Translations under genes and position numbers: made by a program
Notes under the pieces: generated by a model
The model's input: only the letters and a program-made list of their open reading frames with translations
Databases searched by the model: none
What the model was told of the DNA's origin: nothing
In this document: positions 16,476 to 23,904 of the stretch, one piece after another
Position numbering within the stretch: the stretch's first letter is position 1
Layout: every line of letters starts with the position of its first letter
Source: DASUPK01 sp963815665
GTDB lineage: Bacteria; Actinomycetota; Thermoleophilia; Solirubrobacterales; 70-9
Direction of reading: 5' to 3'
Length of the DNA: 64,000 nt
Assembly (NCBI GenBank): GCA_963815665.1
Contig: CAWFHN010000008.1
Coordinates: forward strand, 62,001 to 126,000

Positions 16476-17528
16476 ATGGGCACGGGCAGACCCAGGTCGT
16501 TGGCGTGCGCCCTCGTCGCGCTCGCATTTGCAGCGGTGGCAATTGCGCCGGCCACGTCGGCATCCGCGGCGCCCAAGAAGGGCAAGCACCGGGTGCACCG
16601 CTTCGGCTCGCGCCCACTGGCTCGGGGTAGCAAGGGCAAGGACGTCCGCTACCTGCAGCGCTCGCTGACCAGGCTCGGCGTGGCGACCTCGGTCGACGGC
16701 ATCTTCGGCAAGGGAACCTTCAGGAGCGTCAAGGCCCTCGAGCGGCAGCGCGGCTGGCCGGTGAACGGCGTCGTCTCCAAGAAGGACGCCAAGCGGATCA
16801 AGAAGATGCTCGTGAAGCGCAGGGTGACCGGCGGCTACTTCGTCGAGGGCTACGTCGACCCCACCCTCAACCTGACCGCCCGCAAGGCCGGTACCGCCAA
16901 GGTCAAGGTGCTGAACGCCGCGGGGGATCTCGTCGAGGCCATCTCCGTCACCTTCGACGGCGCGGGATCGCGCGGCGCCGCCTGGAACGGGACCACACCC
17001 TCGGGCATCGCCGCCGACGGCACCTATCAGCTCAGGCTCGCCGACACTGGCACCACGGGCGCAACCGTCACCGGTGGCCAGACCGAGCCCTTCGGGATGC
17101 ACCTGCACCAGTTCCCGGTCCCCGGCCCGCACACCTACGGCGGCCCGGACGCACGCTTCGGCGCCCCGCGGGCGGGCCACACCCACCAGGGGCAGGACGT
17201 GCCCGCAGCCTGCGGCGAGAAGCTCTACGCCATCGAGAGGGGGGTCGTGAGCACGAACGCGTACCAGGCGGGCGGCGCCGGGTACTACATCGTCATCCAC
17301 GGGACGATCACCGGGAGCGACGCCGTGTACATGCACCTGACGGCGCCGAGCTGGGCGCCCGCCGGAACCAGCGTCGGGCCCGGCCAGCAGATCGGCAAGG
17401 TCGGCGACACCGGCGACGCCGTGGGATGCCACCTGCACTTCGAGCGCTGGAGCGCGCCGGGCTGGTACGTGGGCGGCGCCGCGTATGACCCTCTGCCCGA
17501 GCTGCAGTACTGGGACTCATACTCCTAG
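16476..17528 (+). CDS. Secreted peptidoglycan-binding M23 metallopeptidase
   Basis: A 350-aa exported protein that probably cuts peptidoglycan cross-links. Residues 1-35 are a signal peptide (SLACALVALAFAAVAIAPAT, then SASA). Residues about 50-115 form a PG_binding_1 domain (GSKGKDVRYLQRSLTRLGV, VDGIFGKGT). A FlgD-like beta segment with NGTTPSGIAADGTYQLRL comes next, and the C-terminal part is the M23/LytM fold. Zinc ligands are visible in HTHQGQDVPA and in HLHFERW. AGGAG lies 6 bases before the ATG, fixing the start. It is divergent from thrS with an 82-bp gap holding both promoters. Confidence 0.93.
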   Translation: MGTGRPRSLACALVALAFAAVAIAPATSASAAPKKGKHRVHRFGSRPLARGSKGKDVRYLQRSLTRLGVATSVDGIFGKGTFRSVKALERQRGWPVNGVVSKKDAKRIKKMLVKRRVTGGYFVEGYVDPTLNLTARKAGTAKVKVLNAAGDLVEAISVTFDGAGSRGAAWNGTTPSGIAADGTYQLRLADTGTTGATVTGGQTEPFGMHLHQFPVPGPHTYGGPDARFGAPRAGHTHQGQDVPAACGEKLYAIERGVVSTNAYQAGGAGYYIVIHGTITGSDAVYMHLTAPSWAPAGTSVGPGQQIGKVGDTGDAVGCHLHFERWSAPGWYVGGAAYDPLPELQYWDSYS

Positions 17529-17568
17529 CCACCTCGACGTACTGGCGGGACCCGGCCTAGCCCTCGTC

Positions 17569-18390
17569 CTACGGGTGGCAGACGACGTAGTGCTGGATGT
17601 AGCGCTCCGGCGGATGGATGGATTCGATCTCCCACCCCGTGCCCTCGAAGAGCTCGAGCGCGTAGTCGCGCCGATACCGCGCCACCATCAGTGGCTGGCC
17701 GGGAATCTCGTCCGAGAACCGGGGGTCGTGGCCGGCTGCCTCCGCGTGACGGCGCCCCTCCTCCACGGCCTCGGTCATCCGTGCCCTGACCTCGGGGTCG
17801 TCGCTGTTGAGACCGTTCCGAACCGCCTCGGCAAGGAGGCTCGGATGCTCGGGGTCGTCCAGGTAGAGCGAGAACAGCAGCTTCCCATCGGGCTTGATGT
17901 GGCGCCGGAGCAGGCGCAGCATTGCGGTGAAGTCGTCGGGCGCCAGGTGGGTGAAGACCGAGAACAGGGAGATGAGGTCGAATCGAGCCGGCCCCACCGG
18001 GAGGAGATCGAAGCTTGCGAGTGGCGCCCCCTCCGGGTTGTACAGGTCGTTGTGGGCATTGAAGTGGTGAAACTCGAACTCGGGGCGCGAGACGTTCGCC
18101 CGGAGCCAGTCGATCACCTCCGAGGAGACGTCGATCCCGGTGTAGTGGCCGATCGGCAGGGAATCGTCCAGGAGCCTCTTGACGACCTTGGTGCCGCAGC
18201 CGACGTCGAGGAGCTCGATCTTGGAGAGATCGTCCCGTCCGGCGACCCGAGTTAGGAGATCGACGGTGAACCGCGAGGACTGAAGCCACTCCTCTCGATC
18301 CGGGTAGGCCGAACGCTCGAGGATCCTCGGCACCGGTAGCCCGCCGTCCGCCACCGCCGAGGCCGGGTCTCGTGGCAAATCATCGACCAA
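17569..18390 (-). CDS. Class I SAM-dependent methyltransferase, substrate unknown
   Basis: The Rossmann-fold SAM-binding motif ELLDVGCGTKVVKRLL lies near residue 59, with the acidic second motif YTGIDVSSEVIDWL and SLFSVFTHLAPDD following, as in small-molecule methyltransferases. The frame begins with a TTG two bases after the tRNA-Val 3' end. An internal GTG (VPRILERSAYPD, about 57 bases later) may be the true start, giving about 254 aa. Nothing nearby hints at a substrate. It faces the plus-strand M23 gene tail to tail. Confidence 0.82.
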   Translation of the reverse strand: MVDDLPRDPASAVADGGLPVPRILERSAYPDREEWLQSSRFTVDLLTRVAGRDDLSKIELLDVGCGTKVVKRLLDDSLPIGHYTGIDVSSEVIDWLRANVSRPEFEFHHFNAHNDLYNPEGAPLASFDLLPVGPARFDLISLFSVFTHLAPDDFTAMLRLLRRHIKPDGKLLFSLYLDDPEHPSLLAEAVRNGLNSDDPEVRARMTEAVEEGRRHAEAAGHDPRFSDEIPGQPLMVARYRRDYALELFEGTGWEIESIHPPERYIQHYVVCHP

Positions 18391-18391
18391 A

Positions 18392-18464
18392 TGGGCACAG
18401 CTGGGCTCGAACCAGCGACCTCCGCCTTGTCGAGGCGGCGCTCTCCCAACTGAGCTATGCGCCC
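18392..18464 (-). tRNA. tRNA-Val (GAC anticodon), with unusual C33
   Basis: Full cloverleaf on minus: acceptor GGGCGCA/TGTGCCC with discriminator A, D-arm AGCTCAGTTGGGAGAGC, anticodon stem CCGCC/GGCGG with loop TCGACAA, variable AGGTC, and T-arm GCTGGTTCGAGCCCAGC. No CCA is encoded. The loop puts GAC at 34-36. Position 33, almost always U, is C here; the palindromic stem leaves no alternative register with U33. It follows the epimerase gene and directly precedes the methyltransferase. Confidence 0.93.
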
Positions 18465-18498
18465 GGGGGCGAGAAAGTTAGCAGCGGTCCGGTGACCG

Positions 18499-19503
18499 CT
18501 AGGCGACCGGTGCGGTGGGCGCCTGGGCCGTCGCCGGCGCCTCGGGCAGCAGCCCCTTGGCGCGCATGGTGATCTTGAAGGTCTCGAGGGTGTCGTACTT
18601 CGGCTGCCAGTCGGTGGTCGACTTGAGCTTCTCGGTGGAGACGACCCACGGGTAGCGGATGAAGTCCAGGTTGCCGGCCGGAGCCTCGGTGCGCGGCACG
18701 TGGAGCTTCCACATCGCGCCGTTGACGCGCTTCATCGCCTTCAGCGAGATGTTCCGGGTCTTCTTGCCGACCATCTCCGCGGCGCGGCTCCACGTCAGCA
18801 GGCCGTCGCCGGCGAGGTTGAAGGCGCCGGCATGCTTGCCGTCAAGGAGCGCGATCAGGGCGGAGACCACGTCGTCCTCGTGGACGAGCTGGAACTCCTC
18901 GTCGACGCCGTCGAGGATCGGGATGAAGGGGTTGTTGCCGAAAGCGCGGACGATGTAGTTGTCGACGCTCGGCCCGAACACGATCGACGGGCGCACGATG
19001 GTCATCACGGCGTCGGGGTTCTGCAGGGCCCAGAGCTGAGCGATGCGATCGGAGTCCGCCTTGTGCTTGGCGTAGGAGAAGTCGGGGGCGCCGCGGACCG
19101 GCCAGTCCTCCGCGATCGGCTTCGGGTTGTCCGGGAAGGCGCCGTAGGCGGTCGCCGAGGAGGTCTGGATCACCTGCTTGATCCCGGCATCCTGCGCGGC
19201 CTGGAGGACCGCCGCGGTGCCGTTGACGTCGACGTCGTACATCCTCGCTTCGTCGCGGATCGGGTTGAGGACGAAGGCGAAGTGCATGACCGCGTCGATC
19301 TCGTGGCGCTCGAGCAGGTCGCGCATCTGCTTGCGGTCGCGGATGTCGGCCTTGACGAACTCGTGCTTCGGCCAGGAGCGAGGCGGCGGGCGGAGATCGA
19401 CGTCGACGATCTTCTCGGTCTCGTCCCGGCCGGAGAGCTCATCGGTCAACCGGCCGCCGATGTAGCCGGAGCCGCCTGTGATCAGATAACGCACGGCCCG
19501 CAT
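18499..19503 (-). CDS. NAD-dependent epimerase/dehydratase (extended SDR)
   Basis: A 334-aa extended short-chain dehydrogenase. The NAD-binding YLITGGSGYIGGRL is at residues 6-19, an Asp-rich end of beta-2 follows (VDVDLRPP), and VMHFAF is in the middle. The catalytic Ser of QTSSATAYG and the Tyr-Lys pair of FSYAKHKADS are also present. It resembles UDP-sugar epimerases, but substrate specificity is not evident; nucleotide-sugar, 3-beta-HSD-like or cell-envelope roles are possible. AGGATAGG precedes the ATG; a GTG four codons later (VRYLITGG) is an alternative start. tRNA-Val follows downstream. Confidence 0.88.
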   Translation of the reverse strand: MRAVRYLITGGSGYIGGRLTDELSGRDETEKIVDVDLRPPPRSWPKHEFVKADIRDRKQMRDLLERHEIDAVMHFAFVLNPIRDEARMYDVDVNGTAAVLQAAQDAGIKQVIQTSSATAYGAFPDNPKPIAEDWPVRGAPDFSYAKHKADSDRIAQLWALQNPDAVMTIVRPSIVFGPSVDNYIVRAFGNNPFIPILDGVDEEFQLVHEDDVVSALIALLDGKHAGAFNLAGDGLLTWSRAAEMVGKKTRNISLKAMKRVNGAMWKLHVPRTEAPAGNLDFIRYPWVVSTEKLKSTTDWQPKYDTLETFKITMRAKGLLPEAPATAQAPTAPVA

Positions 19504-19545
19504 CCTATCCTGGCTGGGCGGCCAGCGTCTGCGAGCGATCGCTCA

Positions 19546-19772
19546 ACTTTCGCGATTGCGGGAAATCCACAATTTCCTGCAGGAACTACGGATAAGTGCA
19601 ACCTTCCGCGAAAGCTCGTGTTAGTGTCTCTTGACAGGCTCAAGTCGAGCTTCAGATCCGCCGACATTGGGCCATGAGACTTGAACTTGAAGGACCGACG
19701 GGCCGGTGAAGGGGAATTTCGCCGGCGGCACGTCCTTTCGGATACAAAGGGCCCCCTCACCGGGGCCCTTTT
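19546..19772 (+). other. Non-coding structured stretch; candidate small RNA or attenuator
   Basis: No gene is visible between the epimerase start and the NfeD-like stop. The 315-bp gap contains, on plus, CTTTCGCG/CGCGAAAG arms (19546-19614) and a TTGACA at 19631 without a good -10. It also holds a nested hairpin (AAGGAC/GTCCTT outside, GCCGGTGAA/TTCGCCGGC inside, 19690-19737) and a terminator hairpin ending in TTTT. CCGGTGA plus GGGG (19703-19714) can instead pair with CCCC plus TCACCGG in the terminator, so the two folds exclude each other. No known RNA family was recognised. Confidence 0.35.
19746..19772. terminator. Rho-independent terminator, usable on both strands
   Basis: The stem GGGCCCC/GGGGCCC is flanked by AAA and TTTT. 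On plus it is followed by TTTTCC. On minus it follows the NfeD-like gene by 47 bases and is trailed by TTTGTATCC, so it most simply ends that transcript. Confidence 0.7.
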
Positions 19773-19818
19773 CCGTTCCCGGCGCTTCCCCGCTTCCGGC
19801 TTCACATGAACCTGAGGT

Positions 19819-20145
19819 TCAGCCGGGATCTCGGTCGACCTCCAGGGTGAGGCCGTGGACGCCGGCGACCGTCACCCGATCGCCGACCTCGGCTCTCGTG
19901 TCGCATTCGGCGTGCCAGATCTCACCACGGAACCGGACGCGTCCGCGCGGGTCGCACGCCTCGATCACCTCGGCGGACGATCCGATCAGGGCCTCCACGC
20001 CGGTCGCGATCCGGTAGCGGCGCAGGAACCGGATCCAGAACCCGACCTCGGCGACCTCGATCAGAGCTGCAACCGCCACCAACGCCAATCCCCACGCAGG
20101 CGGCAGCACCAAGAGTGCGAGCGCGATCGCGCCGATCAGGAGCAC
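19819..20145 (-). CDS. NfeD-like membrane protein with C-terminal OB-fold
   Basis: A 108-aa protein with two hydrophobic helices in residues 1-40 (LLIGAIALALLVLPPAWGLA, then VAVAALIEVAEVGFWI). A short OB-like beta domain follows (ALIGSSAEVIEACDPRGRV, RFRGEIWHAEC, VGDRVTVAGVHGLTLEV). That is the layout of short NfeD proteins, which usually partner stomatin/SPFH proteins in membrane microdomains; no SPFH gene is adjacent. GTG start without a clear ribosome site, 29 bases after the tRNA-Cys, so it may be transcribed with that tRNA. Confidence 0.8.
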   Translation of the reverse strand: MLLIGAIALALLVLPPAWGLALVAVAALIEVAEVGFWIRFLRRYRIATGVEALIGSSAEVIEACDPRGRVRFRGEIWHAECDTRAEVGDRVTVAGVHGLTLEVDRDPG

Positions 20146-20174
20146 CGCTCGATGCTACGGGCGGCCGTGCCGAG

Positions 20175-20245
20175 AGGCGCCTACCGGAATCGAACCGGTG
20201 TAAACGGCTTTGCAGGCCGCTGCGTAGCCACTCCGCCAAGGCGCC
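20175..20245 (-). tRNA. tRNA-Cys (GCA anticodon)
   Basis: Acceptor GGCGCCT/AGGCGCC with discriminator T, anticodon loop CTGCAAA on a GCGGC/GCCGT stem, T-arm ACCGGTTCGATTCCGGT, no encoded CCA. U73 is the expected cysteine discriminator. A separate hairpin (GTCCAGAG/CTCTGGAC, 20250-20277) ends 4 bases before its 5' end and may aid processing. Confidence 0.96.
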
Positions 20246-20280
20246 GAGTGTCCAGAGCCTAGCGACGGCCTCTGGACGTG

Positions 20281-20313
20281 AAAACGCCCCGGAGGCTTCA
20301 TGCCCACGGGGCG
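20281..20313 (-). terminator. Terminator behind tRNA-Gly
   Basis: On minus, CGCCCC/GGGGCG closes a 17-base loop with an inner GC/GC pair and is followed by TTTT, 14 bases after the tRNA-Gly 3' end and before tRNA-Cys. Confidence 0.6.
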
Positions 20314-20327
20314 AGTGAGTCGAGGCA

Positions 20328-20401
20328 AGCGGCTGATGGGATTCGAACCCACGACCTTCTGCATGGCAAGCAGACGCTCTAGCCAGCTGAGCTACAGCCG
20401 C
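20328..20401 (-). tRNA. tRNA-Gly (GCC anticodon)
   Basis: Acceptor GCGGCTG/CAGCCGC with discriminator T, D-arm AGCTCAGCTGGCTAGAGC, anticodon loop TTGCCAT on CTGC/GCAG, T-arm GTGGGTTCGAATCCCAT, no encoded CCA. It is transcribed toward tRNA-Cys, with a terminator-like hairpin between them. Confidence 0.97.
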
Positions 20402-20496
20402 GCGGGCACGCAGTATAGGCGCGGCCCACCTGCGCTTTTGTTCCCCAATTTTGGGTAGTGTCCTCCCGGCTTCGCCAACTACATGAGGGGGCATCA

Positions 20497-21339
20497 ATGC
20501 ATCGAAAGGCTCTGACCGCGGTCATCGCCGTGGCTGCGATCTCTGTCCTTGCCATCGCACCGTCCGCCGCTTCGGCGTGGGCGCCGGCGAGTTCGGCAAC
20601 CGTCCATCCGGGCGTCCAGGTGTTCACGAACGGCGCGCAGTGCACCGCCAACTTCGTCTTCCAGGACGCCTCGAACGTCTACCTCGGTCAGGCCGCCCAC
20701 TGTTCGGGCACCGGGTCGAGCACGGACACCAACGGCTGCACCTCGGGGTCACTCCCGATCGGCACGCCGGTGGACGTCACGGGCGCAAGCCATCCAGGGA
20801 TGCTTGTCTACAACTCCTGGCTCACCATGCAGTCGAAGGGAGAGGCGGACGCCGACACCTGCGCGTTCAACGACCTCGCCCTGATCAAGCTGGATCCGGC
20901 TGACGTGGCGAGCGTCAATCCGTCGGTACCGTCGTTCGGAGGGCCAACGGGCGTGGGCACCTGGGGTGCCGCCGGCTCGACGGTCTATACGTACGGCAAC
21001 TCGGAGCTGCGCGGTGGTGTCACGGCGCTCAGCCCGAAGCAGGGTGTCGTCCTGCAGAACGCCGCCAGCGGCTGGAGCCATGACGTCTACACCGCCACTC
21101 CGGGTATCCCCGGGGACTCCGGCAGTGGATTCATGAACGCGACCGGAGGGGCGATCGGGATTCTCAGCACGGTCCAGCTCGCGCCCCTCGCGGGCTCGAA
21201 CGGCGTCGGCGACCTCCCGAAGGAGATCGCCTACATGCACGCCAACGGATCCGGGTTCTCCGGGGTCAACCTGGTTCCCGGGACCGAGCCGTTCAATGCC
21301 AACGTGGTCCAGGCGGCCCTAAAGGGCCTCGGCCTGTAG
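20497..21339 (+). CDS. Secreted trypsin-like serine protease
   Basis: A 280-aa exported chymotrypsin-fold protein. A signal peptide occupies residues 1-27 (KALTAVIAVAAISVLAIAPS). The catalytic triad is visible as His in LGQAAHCSG, Asp in FNDLALIKLD and Ser in IPGDSGSGFM. Cysteine pairs near QCTANFV/AAHCSG and NGCTSG/DTCAFN suggest disulfides. The ATG is preceded by GAGGGGG 5 bases upstream. A TAGTGT in the -10 position is visible at 20455-20460, with no good -35. A terminator follows the stop, so it is monocistronic. The target is unknown. Confidence 0.9.
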   Translation: MHRKALTAVIAVAAISVLAIAPSAASAWAPASSATVHPGVQVFTNGAQCTANFVFQDASNVYLGQAAHCSGTGSSTDTNGCTSGSLPIGTPVDVTGASHPGMLVYNSWLTMQSKGEADADTCAFNDLALIKLDPADVASVNPSVPSFGGPTGVGTWGAAGSTVYTYGNSELRGGVTALSPKQGVVLQNAASGWSHDVYTATPGIPGDSGSGFMNATGGAIGILSTVQLAPLAGSNGVGDLPKEIAYMHANGSGFSGVNLVPGTEPFNANVVQAALKGLGL

Positions 21340-21363
21340 AGAGCAGCAACGGGACGAAACTGG

Positions 21364-21392
21364 AAAGGCCGGGCTGAGGGGCCCGGCCTTTT
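21364..21392 (+). terminator. Rho-independent terminator of the secreted protease gene
   Basis: AAAGGCCGGGC/GCCCGGCCTTTT forms an 11-bp stem with a short loop and a T-run. It abuts the stop codon of the convergent RNase HI gene and could serve both. Confidence 0.85.
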
Positions 21393-21787
21393 CATTTGTC
21401 GAGGGCCTCGTTGAGGAGGTCGTCGGCGCGGGTGTTCTCGTCGCGCTTGACGTGCCGGATCGACCACTTCCCCAGGTCCCTGAGCGAGTCCTTGACCTTG
21501 GTGTGGAGCGGGCGCAGGTGCTCCTGCTTGACCTTCCAGTTGCCCCGCACCTGCTCGACGATCAGCATCGAGTCCCCGACGAACTCGACCTCGTCGGCGC
21601 CGAGCTCCTTGGCCAGATCGATCCCGAGCAGCAGGGCGCGGTACTCCGCCACGTTGTTGGTGGCCTCGCCGATCGTCTTGCTGCGCTCGGCCAGCACCTC
21701 GCCGGACGGATCGGTGGCGACGGCGGCGACCGCCGCCGGTCCCGGATTTCCCCGTGAGCCGCCGTCGACGTTGACGACAACCTTCAG
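21392..21787 (-). CDS. rnhA: RNase HI family protein (apparent CTG start)
   Basis: Cuts RNA in RNA-DNA hybrids. The 131 residues begin MKVVVNVDGGSRGNPGPAA with the first catalytic Asp. Then come the Glu of NNVAEYRALLLG, the Asp of VEFVGDSMLIVEQ and the C-terminal Asp of VKRDENTRADDL, so the active site is complete. It resembles the short RNase HI domain found alone or fused to a phosphatase in actinobacteria. The only start codon consistent with the conserved N-terminus is the CTG at 21785-21787. It overlaps the EF-G2 stop as CTGA and has GGAGG 8 bases upstream. An ATG/GTG-only gene call would lose the first catalytic residue. Confidence 0.88.
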   Translation of the reverse strand: MKVVVNVDGGSRGNPGPAAVAAVATDPSGEVLAERSKTIGEATNNVAEYRALLLGIDLAKELGADEVEFVGDSMLIVEQVRGNWKVKQEHLRPLHTKVKDSLRDLGKWSIRHVKRDENTRADDLLNEALDK

Positions 21788-23877
21788 GCGCGCACTTCCT
21801 CCTCGGAGGTGGCCTCCGAGATCACCTTCTGAGCGAGGTGCGACGGGATCTCCTCATGCCGCGCGAACTCCATCGTGTAGTCGCCGCGGCCGCCCGTGAT
21901 CTGGCGGAGGTCGCGCGCGTAGTCGAGCACCTCGGCCATTGGCACCTCCGCCTTGATCTCGGTCGCCGAGCCCTTCGCCTCCATGCCCAACGGCCGGCCG
22001 CGGCGCGAGTTGAGGTCCCCGACCACGTCGCCGACGGCGTCCTCCGGGACGCTGACGGTGAGCAGCATGATCGGCTCGAGCAGGACAGGGTCGGCCTGCT
22101 CCATCGCCTCCTTGAAGGCCATGGAGCCGGCGATCTTGAAGGCGTTCTCGGAGGAGTCCACCCGGTGGTACTGCCCGTCGAAGAGTCGCACCTGGAGATC
22201 CTTGACCGGGTAGCCGGCGAGCACGCCGTGGTGCATCGCCTCCGCCACTCCCTTCTCGACCGCGGGGATGAAGCCCTTGGGGATGGAGCCGCCCTTGATC
22301 TCGTCGACGAACTCGAAGCCGGTGCCCGCCTCGGCTGGCGCGATCTCGATGTGGCAGTCGCCGAACTGGCCGCGCCCGCCGGTCTGCTTCTTGTAGCGGC
22401 CGTGCGCCTTGGCGGCCTTGCGGATCGCCTCCAGGTAGGGCACGCGGGGCGGGTGCAGCTCGATCTCCGCCCCGAAGCGGCTCTTCATCCGGTCGACGAT
22501 CACCTCGACGTGGATCTGGGTCAGCCCGGCGATGATCTGCTCGCCGGTCTGCTGATCGCGGTGGACGTCGAGGGTCGGATCCTCCTCCTCGAGCCGGCGG
22601 ATGGCGGTGGCGGCCTTGTCCTCGTCGCCCTTGGTCTTGGCCTCGAAGGCGAAGGCCATCACCGGCGCTGGCAGCTGCAGGGCGGGGAACGAGACCTTCG
22701 AGTCCTTGGCGGCCAGCACGTCCCCGGCGCGGGTCTCCTTCAGCTTCGCCACGGCCCCGATGTCGCCGGCGCCCAGCTCCTCGATCTGCTCGTGCTCCTT
22801 GCCGTGCGGGACGAGGATCTGGCCGATCCGCTCCTTGGCGCGGCGGGTCACGTTGCTCACCTGCGAGTCGCCCTTGAGCACGCCCGAGTAGACGCGGAAG
22901 AGGTTGAGGCGCCCGGCGTAGGGATCGGCGAGGGTCTTGAAGACGTACGCGACCAACTCGCCGTCCTCGTCGGGTGAGATCTCGATCCCCTCGGAGTCCT
23001 CCCCGATCGCGGTCACCGTTCCGCGCATGGCGGGCGAGGGAAGGTCCTCCACCAGGGCCTCGAGCAGGCGCGTCGTCCCCAGGTTCTTTGTCGCCACCCC
23101 GCAGGTGACTGGGAAGATCTTGCCCGCGGTCACGCCCTGCTTGAGCACCGTGACGATCTCGTCGTGGTCGATCTCCTCGCCCTCCAGATATCGCTCCATC
23201 AGGGCATCGGAGTTCTCGGCCACCTCGTCCATCAGCTTCTCGCGGTACTCCTGCGCCTGCGCGGCAAGTTCCTCGGGGATGTCCTGAGGCTCCGGAGCGC
23301 CCCTCCCCTCCCCCTGCGCGAGGAACGCCTTCATGTCGATCAGGTCGATCACGCCCCGGATCTCGTGCTCCGATCCGATCGGGATCTCGGTGGCCACGAC
23401 GTGATTGCCGAAGGCGCTCTGCAGCGACTCCAGGGCGCGGAAGAAGTCGGCGCGCTCGCGGTCGAGCATATTGACGAAGACCAGGCGGGCGAGCCCCTCG
23501 GCGTCGGCCCGCTCCCAGAGCCGCTCGGTATGCACCTCCACGCCCATGACGCCGTTGACGACCACCACCGCGGCGTCCGCGACCCGGAGAGCGGCGACCG
23601 TATCCGCGACGAAGCTCGGGTCGCCGGGGGTGTCGATCAGGTTGATCTTGCGCTCGTCGTGCTCGAACGAGGAGACCGTGGCGCCGATCGACATCTGCCG
23701 CTCCTGCTCGTCGGGCTCGAAGTCGGAGGTGGTCGTGCCCTCATCGACCTTTCCCAGGCGCTTGACGATCCCGGCCTCGAAGAGGAGTGCCTCGTGCAGC
23801 GAGGTCTTGCCGCTGCCGCGATGGCCGATCAGCGCGACGTTTCGAATCCGGTCGGCAGCCTGATGAGGCATGGCCAC
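21784..23877 (-). CDS. Elongation factor G-like protein (EF-G2)
   Basis: A 697-aa translational GTPase with full EF-G layout: G domain with P-loop IGHRGSGKTSL, switch region ERQMSIGAT and IDTPGDPSF, then domains II-V (QTGGRGQFGDCHIEIAPAE through TEIKAEVPMAEVLDY). The guanine-specificity motif reads VNMLDRERAD instead of NKxD. This and the P-loop differ from canonical EF-G (AHVDHGKT), marking it as the EF-G2/FusA-like paralogue whose role is unsettled (possibly stress or recycling). The frame begins at GTG 23877; an ATG two codons later with AGGG upstream is equally likely. It lies 27 bases after the sigma factor gene and is coupled to rnhA. Confidence 0.93.
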   Translation of the reverse strand: MAMPHQAADRIRNVALIGHRGSGKTSLHEALLFEAGIVKRLGKVDEGTTTSDFEPDEQERQMSIGATVSSFEHDERKINLIDTPGDPSFVADTVAALRVADAAVVVVNGVMGVEVHTERLWERADAEGLARLVFVNMLDRERADFFRALESLQSAFGNHVVATEIPIGSEHEIRGVIDLIDMKAFLAQGEGRGAPEPQDIPEELAAQAQEYREKLMDEVAENSDALMERYLEGEEIDHDEIVTVLKQGVTAGKIFPVTCGVATKNLGTTRLLEALVEDLPSPAMRGTVTAIGEDSEGIEISPDEDGELVAYVFKTLADPYAGRLNLFRVYSGVLKGDSQVSNVTRRAKERIGQILVPHGKEHEQIEELGAGDIGAVAKLKETRAGDVLAAKDSKVSFPALQLPAPVMAFAFEAKTKGDEDKAATAIRRLEEEDPTLDVHRDQQTGEQIIAGLTQIHVEVIVDRMKSRFGAEIELHPPRVPYLEAIRKAAKAHGRYKKQTGGRGQFGDCHIEIAPAEAGTGFEFVDEIKGGSIPKGFIPAVEKGVAEAMHHGVLAGYPVKDLQVRLFDGQYHRVDSSENAFKIAGSMAFKEAMEQADPVLLEPIMLLTVSVPEDAVGDVVGDLNSRRGRPLGMEAKGSATEIKAEVPMAEVLDYARDLRQITGGRGDYTMEFARHEEIPSHLAQKVISEATSEEEVRA

Positions 23878-23904
23878 GGACCCTATGTGAACGTCAGGCC
23901 GGGT

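Noticed and set aside
14363..16630. A 755-codon open frame on plus opposite thrS
   Set aside because: It is antisense to a full ThrRS with all motifs; its Arg/Leu/Gly/Val-rich product shows no family pattern and long antisense frames are expected at this G+C content.
19504..19818. 6S RNA, SRP RNA, RNase P RNA or tmRNA
   Set aside because: Too short for RNase P RNA or tmRNA; no SRP Alu/M-domain-binding loop sequence and no clear 6S central bubble.
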